Shown: positions 32,850 through 39,080 of the stretch, in pieces
Layout: each line of letters begins with the position of its first letter
How positions within the stretch are numbered: the first letter of the stretch is position 1
Program-made: the position numbers and the translations under genes
The notes under the pieces: model-generated
Seen by the model: only the letters and a program-made list of their open reading frames with translations
What the model was told of the DNA's origin: nothing
Database searches by the model: none
NCBI GenBank assembly: GCA_938022935.1
Contig: CALIHL010000024.1
Coordinates: forward strand, 1 to 39,080
Origin: an uncultured Saprospiraceae bacterium
GTDB lineage: Bacteria; Bacteroidota; Bacteroidia; Chitinophagales; Saprospiraceae
Direction: 5' to 3'
Length of the DNA: 39,080 nucleotides

Positions 32850-33446
32850 TTATTTCTTCTTCGACTTGGTCGGACTGATCATCACGTTCATACGACGACC
32901 TTCTAACTTAGGAAGATTCTCTACGGTACCTAGACCTTCAAGCTCTTTGATAAACTTAAGCAACAACAGTTCTCCTCTGTCTTTAAAGACGATGCTACGT
33001 CCTCTAAACTGGACATAAGCCTTCACCTTGCAGTTGTCTTCTAGGAACTTTTTAGCGTGACGTAGTTTAAAGTCAAAATCATGGTCATCTGTGTTTGGAC
33101 CAAATCTGATCTCTTTGATCACTGTTTTTACGGTCTTTGCTTTTAGCTCTTTCGCCTTCTTCTTTCTGTTGTATAGAAACTTCTGATAGTCGATGATCTT
33201 ACACACTGGAGGCTCCGCTTTTGGACTGATCTCTACAAGATCAAGACCTAATTCGTTAGCCCAGTAAAGTGCATCTCTGGTATCGTATACTTCTGGGTCG
33301 ATTGTTTTTCCTGCCACCTCGCTGATGGCTGCCATTTCGTCCGCATCGCCAACAAGACGTATGTATGGGACTCTGACGTATTTGTTAATTCTGAATTCTG
33401 GTTCTTTTTGAACCGGCTTGAATGTTCTTCTCCTGCCTTTCCTCAA
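32850..33446 (-). CDS. infC: Translation initiation factor IF-3
   Basis: The 198-residue protein has the IF3 N-domain ([40 protein letters not shown]), a basic linker helix, and the C-domain ([40 protein letters not shown]). It binds the 30S subunit and checks start codons. The start is TTG at 33446 (rejecting ATG because none exists upstream in frame before RKGRRRTF). A rare start codon fits the known self-repression of infC through AUU/non-AUG starts in Escherichia coli. A terminator follows at once, and rpmI and rplT, which usually come next, are not there. Confidence 0.95.
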   Translation of the reverse strand: MRKGRRRTFKPVQKEPEFRINKYVRVPYIRLVGDADEMAAISEVAGKTIDPEVYDTRDALYWANELGLDLVEISPKAEPPVCKIIDYQKFLYNRKKKAKELKAKTVKTVIKEIRFGPNTDDHDFDFKLRHAKKFLEDNCKVKAYVQFRGRSIVFKDRGELLLLKFIKELEGLGTVENLPKLEGRRMNVMISPTKSKKK

Positions 33447-33572
33447 ATGTTTTAGTTATAGTTTAAAAAGTTGTTTTTCGTGTTTCTTGCTACAATGATA
33501 GCTAATTGAATCAATAAGATATACTTATCTACTGCCAATAGCAACTACTTGATACTGCTTCACTACTCTTTA

Positions 33573-36119
33573 TTAGTTGAGTGCTTGGCTCTCTTTCTCC
33601 TTTTTGACTTCAGTTATAGTCACTTCATCAGCACCTTTTGAGTGTCCAACCTTAAAGTGAAGCCCTTGCTTGTTGCCCAATGCTAAGATTTTTTCGGCTA
33701 ATGGGTCTTCGATATATCTCTGTATCGCTCTATGCAAAGGACGTGCTCCATACGCTGGATCAAATCCCTTATCTGCTATAAATTCTTTAGCCGCTTTGCT
33801 CAACTTCACGGTATAACCCATGTGCTTCAATCTCTTGTCTAAGTTTTTAAGAGCGATCTCCACGATGTCTAAGATGTGCTCCTTCTCAAGAGAGTTAAAG
33901 ATCACAGTATCATCTATTCTGTTTAAGAATTCTGGAGAGAACTTGGCCTTTAAAGCCTTGTCTATCACTGCTTTAGTATGCTCATCAGCATTCTCTTGGC
34001 GAGAAGACGTTGCGAACCCTACACCTTGTCCAAAGTCTTTCAACTTCTTGACTCCGATGTTAGAAGTCATGATGATCAATGTGTTCTTAAAGTCCACCTT
34101 ACGGCCCAAACCATCAGTCAACTGACCGTCATCAAGCACTTGTAGCAAGATGTTGTAGACATCTTGATGTGCCTTCTCGATCTCATCGAGTAAGATCACA
34201 CTATAAGGTTTACGTCTTACTTTCTCAGTAAGCTGACCACCTTCCTCATAACCTACATATCCGGGAGGTGCTCCTATCAATCTACTGATTGAGAACTTCT
34301 CCATGTACTCACTCATATCGATACGAACCAGGGCATCCTCAGTATCAAATAAATATCTCGCCAAAGCTTTAGCCAGCTCTGTTTTACCAACCCCTGTAGG
34401 TCCTAAGAATATAAATGAGCCAATCGGTTTCTTCGGATCCTTCAGTCCAACGCGGTTACGCTGTATGGCTTTAGTAACCTTGACGATTGCGTTATCTTGA
34501 CCGATGATCTCTTTCTTAAGGTCATCCACCATACCCACGAGCTTGGTGCTTTCAGTCTGTGCAACTCTCTTGACAGGTATACCTGTCATCATCGCCACGA
34601 TCTCAGCTATATCTTCTTCGACAACTGGATACTTCTTAGACTTAGACTCTTCGTCCCACTCTTTCTTGCCTTGCTCTAACTTCTTGAAGAGCTTGCTTTC
34701 ATGGTCACGTAGATCTGCAGCCTTCTCGTATTGCTGATTCTTAACAGCTTGATTTTTCTTCTCGCGGATCTCTTCGATCTGCTTCTCAAGATCTTCTATG
34801 TACTTAGGTACATGGATGTTTTTAAGGTGCGTACGAGCACCTACCTCATCTAGGATGTCGATAGCCTTGTCAGGTAAATGTCTATCACTGATATATCGAT
34901 CACTCATGTAGACACAAGCCTTGATCGCATCATCTGTATACTCCACATTGTGGAAGTCCTCGTACTTCGATTTTATATTGTTGAGTATGTGGATCGCCTC
35001 TTCTGATGAAGGTGGCTCAACCAATACTTTTTGGAATCTTCGATCCAATGCACCGTCTTTCTCGATGTACTGACGGTACTCGTCCAATGTAGATGCACCG
35101 ATACATTGTAACTCTCCTCTTGCCAATGCTGGCTTAAAGATGTTAGAGGCGTCAAGTGATCCTGTAGATCCTCCTGCGCCAATGATCGTATGTATCTCAT
35201 CGATGAATAAGATCACGTCACTTGTCTTCTCAAGCTCATTCATGATGGCCTTCATACGCTCTTCAAACTGTCCACGGTACTTGGTTCCTGCTACAAGTGC
35301 AGCTAAGTCCAACATCACAATTCTCTTATCGTATAACGTTCTTGAAACCTTCTTCTGGTGGATACGCAGTGCAAGACCTTCAACGATCGCCGTCTTACCT
35401 ACACCAGGCTCACCAATCAAGACTGGATTGTTCTTTTTTCTTCTACTTAAGATCTGAGATACACGCTCGATCTCTACTTCTCTACCGATGATAGGATCTA
35501 ACTTGCCTTCTTCTGCAAGACGTGTTACATCCCTTCCGAAGTTGTCCAGTACAGGTGTACGAGACTTAGTGGCGCCACGTCTTCCTGTTCTACTGCTATA
35601 AGAAGATCCTTCTTCTTCGATAGGCATATCTGCATCTGTCGAAGAGTCAGTGATATAATCAAAGCCACCATCTTGCTCCTGAGTAACGTACTCAAGCTCA
35701 GTCTTATAGCCATCGTAGTCCACATCAAAGTGATCCAAGATCTTAGAAGCCAAGTTGTCCTTGTGCTTTAAGATAGATAGCATCAGATGCTCTGGGTTAA
35801 TCTCATCGTTCTTGAAAAGCTTTGACTCTAAGAAGGTCACTTTAAGGACTTTCTCTGCGTGCTTATTCAGTGGGATGTTACCAACGTTGAGGTTGGTGTT
35901 GTCTGTACGGTTAGCTTTTGTAGACTCTTCAACTCTATACTTTAACTGATCAAGATCAAGCTGTAGTGAGCTGAGTACTTTTATCGCCATGTTGTCTTGT
36001 TCTTTGAGCATGCCCAACAACAAGTGTTCTGTACCAATATAATCGTGACCTAGTCTTACTGCCTCATCTCTACTGAGTGAGATGATCTTTTTAACCTTAG
36101 GTGAAAATTTTCTGTTCAT
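33573..36119 (-). CDS. clpC: ATP-dependent Clp protease ATP-binding subunit ClpC
   Basis: The 848-residue HSP100 unfoldase has a double Clp N-domain (residues about 4-145), AAA+ module 1 with Walker A at 236-243 (GEPGVGKT), and a middle/UVR region near 450-490 (NQQYEKAADLRDHESKLFKK). AAA+ module 2 follows, with GPTGVGKTE and the family arm RLIGAPPGYVGYEEGGQ, then a C-terminal D2-small domain. The UVR motif and length identify ClpC rather than ClpB or ClpA. It feeds substrates to ClpP in the cytoplasm. It is a single gene; infC follows 126 bases downstream on the same strand. No CIRCE-type or clear CtsR site was found upstream. Confidence 0.95.
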   Translation of the reverse strand: MNRKFSPKVKKIISLSRDEAVRLGHDYIGTEHLLLGMLKEQDNMAIKVLSSLQLDLDQLKYRVEESTKANRTDNTNLNVGNIPLNKHAEKVLKVTFLESKLFKNDEINPEHLMLSILKHKDNLASKILDHFDVDYDGYKTELEYVTQEQDGGFDYITDSSTDADMPIEEEGSSYSSRTGRRGATKSRTPVLDNFGRDVTRLAEEGKLDPIIGREVEIERVSQILSRRKKNNPVLIGEPGVGKTAIVEGLALRIHQKKVSRTLYDKRIVMLDLAALVAGTKYRGQFEERMKAIMNELEKTSDVILFIDEIHTIIGAGGSTGSLDASNIFKPALARGELQCIGASTLDEYRQYIEKDGALDRRFQKVLVEPPSSEEAIHILNNIKSKYEDFHNVEYTDDAIKACVYMSDRYISDRHLPDKAIDILDEVGARTHLKNIHVPKYIEDLEKQIEEIREKKNQAVKNQQYEKAADLRDHESKLFKKLEQGKKEWDEESKSKKYPVVEEDIAEIVAMMTGIPVKRVAQTESTKLVGMVDDLKKEIIGQDNAIVKVTKAIQRNRVGLKDPKKPIGSFIFLGPTGVGKTELAKALARYLFDTEDALVRIDMSEYMEKFSISRLIGAPPGYVGYEEGGQLTEKVRRKPYSVILLDEIEKAHQDVYNILLQVLDDGQLTDGLGRKVDFKNTLIIMTSNIGVKKLKDFGQGVGFATSSRQENADEHTKAVIDKALKAKFSPEFLNRIDDTVIFNSLEKEHILDIVEIALKNLDKRLKHMGYTVKLSKAAKEFIADKGFDPAYGARPLHRAIQRYIEDPLAEKILALGNKQGLHFKVGHSKGADEVTITEVKKEKESQALN

Positions 36120-36202
36120 TCTTTCTGTTTTCTTGAGGGCTACTTGCGCTCTACTTGTTTAAGCAGCGCTCATATTGTCACTCGCTCCGTCCTCGCCTCT
36201 AT

Positions 36203-36210
36203 CAAAATTA
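36203..36210 (-). promoter_or_regulatory. clpC: Candidate -7 box for clpC (TAATTTTG on the minus strand)
   Basis: The minus strand reads TAATTTTG, an exact TAnnTTTG match, 84 bases upstream of the clpC ATG. No clear -33 TTTG is seen at the expected distance. The call is tentative. Confidence 0.35.
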
Positions 36211-36286
36211 CTAAATAAATGACGCAGCTACGCTAATAGTTGTGCGTGTACTGCGACACTTTCAATATTATTAACAAAAACGTGCC

Positions 36287-36327
36287 AAGACTGTAATTCG
36301 GCTCTTTTGTCAGTCTTCTTTTTTATA
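36287..36327 (+). other. Inverted repeat followed by a T run (possible terminator or small-RNA end)
   Basis: AAGACTG (36287-36293) pairs with CAGTCTT (36311-36317) around a 17-base loop, and the sequence continues with a CTTTTTTAT run. No plus-strand gene ends here, so if it is a terminator it would end an unannotated transcript in the gap. Confidence 0.3.
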
Positions 36328-36645
36328 GGGAGAAGATATGGCAGAATTGATCGCTTTGAAACACCTCTTTTGTCATGTCTTAAGACTACACATTAAAGAT
36401 AATCATAATGTATAAGAAATTGACAAAAAGACTGATAAACTTGATGTCAGTACTATTCTCTAACTCAAAGTCTTGAGAACAATGAAGCCGATGGATGGCC
36501 TTATGGTCTTATCCATCTCAGGAGTATGCATTAGTCATTGTACTTAGTTATCTTTGGCAGCTTCCAAACGGTCACTTACACCGTAGGGATTTTTTAACTT
36601 AATATTTGCGTTAAGCATCTTAAGAAATAAGAGATACTACCAATT

Positions 36646-37026
36646 ATGAAGATCAGTTTAGACAAAAAGGACAAGTACTCGATCCTTAAACTTGAAGAAG
36701 AGAACCTCAATTCAGTCATCGCTCCAGATATCAAAAGTGAGTTTGTGTTTTTGCGCAACGAAGGCGTTGTCAACCTCATATTTGATATGAAAGATGTGAA
36801 GTATGTTGACTCTTCTGGACTAAGCGCTATCCTCACTGCCAATAGATTGTGGAATGGTCACGGTGCATTCGTTCTTACCCATGTCGAACATCCTGCTGTT
36901 CAGAAGCTAATCGAGATATCCCGATTGCAGACGATATTAACGATTGTGCCAACTATGGAGGAGAGCATCGACTATGTTATGATGGAAGAACTTCAGAAGG
37001 AGCTGACCAAAGGAGAGGACGAGTAA
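36646..37026 (+). CDS. STAS-domain protein (anti-sigma factor antagonist-like)
   Basis: The 126-residue protein is a single STAS domain like SpoIIAA/RsbV: a first strand KYSILKLEEENLNSV, LIFDMKDVKYVDSSGLSAIL with the phosphorylatable serine in DSSGL (Ser57 by alignment), then a C-terminal helix (HPAVQKLIEISRLQTILTIV). In the classical system it would be switched by an anti-sigma kinase and a PP2C phosphatase; neither is adjacent. It is followed by the RNase Z gene after one base, so the two are translationally coupled. This STAS-rnz pairing is familiar to me from Bacteroidota, but its meaning is unknown. Confidence 0.88.
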   Translation: MKISLDKKDKYSILKLEEENLNSVIAPDIKSEFVFLRNEGVVNLIFDMKDVKYVDSSGLSAILTANRLWNGHGAFVLTHVEHPAVQKLIEISRLQTILTIVPTMEESIDYVMMEELQKELTKGEDE

Positions 37027-37027
37027 T

Positions 37028-37957
37028 TTGCCGACTTCAGGACATCCTTCTTTTTCATTTAAAGTATTAGGCGCTAACAGTGCTACACCTATACCGGGTA
37101 GATTCTCATCTTCATTTGTGCTTCAGTATAACCAACAATTGATGTTGATAGACTGTGGCGAAGGTGCTCAGATCAAGATGTCAGAGTTCAAGGTGAGGCG
37201 TTCTAAGCTCAACCATATCTTCATTAGCCACCTCCATGGTGATCACATATTTGGCTTGCCTGGATTGTTTAGCTCACTCAGCCTCAATGGACGAGTTGAA
37301 CCAATAACTATATATGGCCCGATAGGTCTAAGACTATTCTTAGAGACGATGAGAGATGTGACTGATGGTCGAGCTGGTCATGAGATCATTATCCATGAGT
37401 TGGATGGTCAAGCTACTCACAACTTGGGATCGATCAACGGATTAAGCGTTTCTGCTTTTCCTTTAAAACACCGAGTGCCTACTTTAGGATATCGGTTTGA
37501 TGAAGAACCACGACCACTTGGCATATCTACAGAAGCGTTAGCAAAGTATAAGATCACGATTGAGGAGATCAAGTTGATCAAAGATGGGATGCCGATCAAG
37601 CGAGAAGGGCAGACGATCCCGATTGCTAATGTTACTAAGAAACCGTTGCCGTTAAGATCATTCGCTTATTGTTCTGATACAGCATACGACCCCTTGATTA
37701 TACCTCATATCTCAGGCGTTGATCTGCTATATCACGAAGCAACGTATCTACACGAACTAGCGGACAAAGCGAGAGAACGCCTGCACAGTACTTCTTTAGA
37801 AGCTGCTATGATAGCCAGAGACGCTTCCGCAAATGAACTAATCATCGGCCACTACTCCGGACGTTATAAAGACCTCAGTGTTATGACAGAAGAGGCCAGA
37901 ACGGTTTTTAGCAAGACCCAACTGGCTGTCGAGGGAGCGGAGTTTGAAATAGGTTAA
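37028..37957 (+). CDS. rnz: Ribonuclease Z
   Basis: The 309-residue metallo-beta-lactamase-fold nuclease has FKVLGANSATPIPGRFSSSF, the zinc motif SHLHGDHIFGLPGL (His68, His70, Asp72, His73), and further ligands in SAFPLKHRVPTLGYRF, FAYCSDTAYDP and IIGHYSGRY. It trims the 3' trailers of tRNA precursors. Length is that of the short bacterial form. The start is TTG at 37028, one base after the STAS stop; no in-frame ATG precedes the conserved core, so the unusual start is well supported. It is probably co-transcribed with the STAS gene. Confidence 0.94.
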   Translation: MPTSGHPSFSFKVLGANSATPIPGRFSSSFVLQYNQQLMLIDCGEGAQIKMSEFKVRRSKLNHIFISHLHGDHIFGLPGLFSSLSLNGRVEPITIYGPIGLRLFLETMRDVTDGRAGHEIIIHELDGQATHNLGSINGLSVSAFPLKHRVPTLGYRFDEEPRPLGISTEALAKYKITIEEIKLIKDGMPIKREGQTIPIANVTKKPLPLRSFAYCSDTAYDPLIIPHISGVDLLYHEATYLHELADKARERLHSTSLEAAMIARDASANELIIGHYSGRYKDLSVMTEEARTVFSKTQLAVEGAEFEIG

Positions 37958-37986
37958 AGTATATTCTTCTACTGGTTGATCAGTGT

Positions 37987-37994
37987 TATATTTG
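37987..37994 (+). promoter_or_regulatory. Candidate -7 box TATATTTG before the M20 peptidase gene
   Basis: This is an exact TAnnTTTG match 18 bases before the ATG at 38013. No TTTG -33 element at the usual spacing is visible. The 55-base gap after rnz is otherwise empty. Confidence 0.35.
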
Positions 37995-38012
37995 ATTCAA
38001 TCCATTAACGCT

Positions 38013-39080
38013 ATGATATATAAGACAGTACTCAACAGTGCGCTAACTATTTTAGTAGCATCTTTTCTTTTCGCCCAAGCACATGGGCAATCTGATTTTG
38101 TATTACAAGAAGCTTTTAAGACAGAAATCAAGTCACTTGCTGAAGATGAGGTAGTCAAAAAGGCTTTTGAGCATATTATGTCCTTAGAGGCTGAGACGAA
38201 GGCTGACCATATCAAGTTGACGGAGATCCCAGCACCACCCTTTAAAGAAGAAAAAAGAGCAGCAGCTTTTAAGGTTATGCTGGAGAGCGCTGGTGTCGAC
38301 TCCATCTGGATAGATGAAGTAGGTAATGTCCTCGCCATAAAAAAAGGAAAGATTGGAAAGCGTACAGTTTGTCTAGATGCACACTTGGATACTGTGTTCC
38401 CTGAAGAGACCGATGTGACAGTTAGAGAAAGTAATGACACGTTGTTTGCTCCGGGAATTGGTGATGATACAAGAGGGCTTGCACTCTTACTTGCTGTTGT
38501 TAAAACCTTGGATCAACTTGAGATTGAGATGGATGACAATGTCTTGTATATAGCAAGTGTCGGCGAAGAAGGATTAGGCGATCTACGAGGCGTGAAGCAC
38601 ATATTTCGCGAAGGCGGACCAAAGATAGATAGCTGGATCAGTATCGATGGAGGAGATGTCGGTCGAGTGAATACAATGGGATTGGGTTCTTATAGATATC
38701 GAGTGATTTATAAAGGTCCTGGAGGGCACTCATGGGGTGCATTTGGATTGGTCAATCCACATCATGCGCTTGGAGATGCAATTGCAAGATTTGTGGAAAG
38801 GGCGGATGAGTTTGTAAGCACAGGTCCAAGAACTTCTTATAATGTAGGCGTGATCAGCGGCGGCACTTCTGTTAATTCTATTCCATTTGAATCTATAATG
38901 GAGATCGATATGAGGTCAGTCGAGCCAAGTCAATTAGATAGTATGGAGACATTGCTTGAGCTATCTGTTGCAGAAGCATTTGATAATCAAAATGCAAAAA
39001 GAAAACTGGGTGGAGCACTGAGTGTGGAAATTATTAAAATTGGTGATCGCCCATCAGGAGAATTGTCACCTGATCTTCCA
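38013..39080 (+). CDS. Secreted M20-family metallopeptidase (3' truncated by window)
   Basis: The frame runs from ATG at 38013 to the right edge (356 codons) without a stop. A signal peptide (about residues 1-25, ending in FAQAHGQ) is followed by the M20 fold. Di-zinc ligands and catalytic residues are visible: His124 and Asp126 in CLDAHLDTVFP, the bridging Asp151 in PGIGDDTRG, the general base Glu185 with Glu186 in SVGEEGLGD, Asp212 in SIDGGD, and the dimerisation-domain His239 in KGPGGHSWGAF. It resembles tripeptidase T/aminoacylase-like enzymes. The minus-strand frame over 37997-38440 is only a shadow. It is likely a periplasmic or exported amidohydrolase or peptidase; specificity is unknown. 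Confidence 0.9.
   Translation, partial: MIYKTVLNSALTILVASFLFAQAHGQSDFVLQEAFKTEIKSLAEDEVVKKAFEHIMSLEAETKADHIKLTEIPAPPFKEEKRAAAFKVMLESAGVDSIWIDEVGNVLAIKKGKIGKRTVCLDAHLDTVFPEETDVTVRESNDTLFAPGIGDDTRGLALLLAVVKTLDQLEIEMDDNVLYIASVGEEGLGDLRGVKHIFREGGPKIDSWISIDGGDVGRVNTMGLGSYRYRVIYKGPGGHSWGAFGLVNPHHALGDAIARFVERADEFVSTGPRTSYNVGVISGGTSVNSIPFESIMEIDMRSVEPSQLDSMETLLELSVAEAFDNQNAKRKLGGALSVEIIKIGDRPSGELSPDLP

Larger units (their letters stand above)
36120..36645. other. 526-base divergent gap between clpC and the STAS gene
   Basis: No supported gene lies here. The gap holds a candidate clpC -7 box (36203-36210, minus), an inverted repeat AAGACTG/CAGTCTT (36287-36293 with 36311-36317) followed by a T-rich run, and a perfect palindrome GTCTTAAGAC (36377-36386). 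It also holds a 25-codon frame at 36338-36415 behind a GGGAGAAG purine stretch. A small RNA or leader peptide is possible but not supported beyond this. Confidence 0.5.

Noticed and set aside
36338..36415. 25-codon frame behind a purine-rich stretch upstream of the STAS gene
   Set aside because: Too short, with no recognisable features; kept only as a note in the gap description.
37997..38440. Minus-strand 147-codon frame
   Set aside because: Antisense shadow of the M20 peptidase, whose signal peptide and zinc-site motifs are clear on the plus strand.

Overview
The window looks like a chromosomal segment of a Bacteroidota bacterium, probably from the Saprospiria/Cytophagia side; that placement is inference. 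The supporting features are a secreted FG-GAP/ASPIC protein with a C-terminal sorting-type domain (type IX secretion), a PUR-alpha-like DUF3276 protein, a roughly 800-residue YfhO protein, secreted TonB-C-domain and beta-barrel proteins, TAnnTTTG-like -7 boxes, scarce Shine-Dalgarno sites and frequent TTG/GTG starts. The DNA leans AT-rich. I saw no tRNA, rRNA, CRISPR array, insertion sequence or phage.

Layout. 1-877 is the 3' end of a fused isobutyryl-CoA mutase (icmF). 878-3449 holds two paralogous peptidoglycan-binding-type lipoprotein genes, the second frameshifted. They lie between an aldo/keto reductase gene and a stray second copy of that gene's last 47 bases. 3643-9054 is a same-strand run of five genes: two coiled-coil proteins, a substrate-binding protein fused to an OmpA-type peptidoglycan-binding domain, and the permease and ATPase of a nitrate/taurine-type ABC importer. 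This is the best candidate for an undescribed system. 9145-10314 holds a HupE/UreJ-like protein and a stand-alone PycTM-type (Pycsar effector-like) membrane protein.

10499-20719 is a surface-glycan or glycoprotein cluster. It contains a PglK/MsbA-like flippase, glycosyltransferases, a polysaccharide pyruvyl transferase, a hexapeptide acetyltransferase, YfhO, two methyltransferases and a GT2 enzyme. It is followed by an ABC half-exporter with an altered catalytic site, a solo LuxR-type HTH protein and the DUF3276 protein. 23813-29292 carries envelope and secreted proteins (TonB-C, alpha/beta hydrolase, a broken membrane-protein gene, a beta-barrel, an FG-GAP protein) and a quinone oxidoreductase.

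29305-39080 is largely housekeeping: uridine kinase, tyrS, a LolC/E-FtsX-like permease, infC, clpC, a STAS protein, RNase Z and the start of an M20 peptidase. Two points stand out. The uridine kinase frame opens directly behind the tyrS stop codon, in the same frame, with no ATG/GTG/TTG before its P-loop. infC ends at a strong terminator instead of leading into rpmI-rplT. Two genes are disrupted by single-base changes in A or T runs, so either real decay or homopolymer sequence error must be considered.
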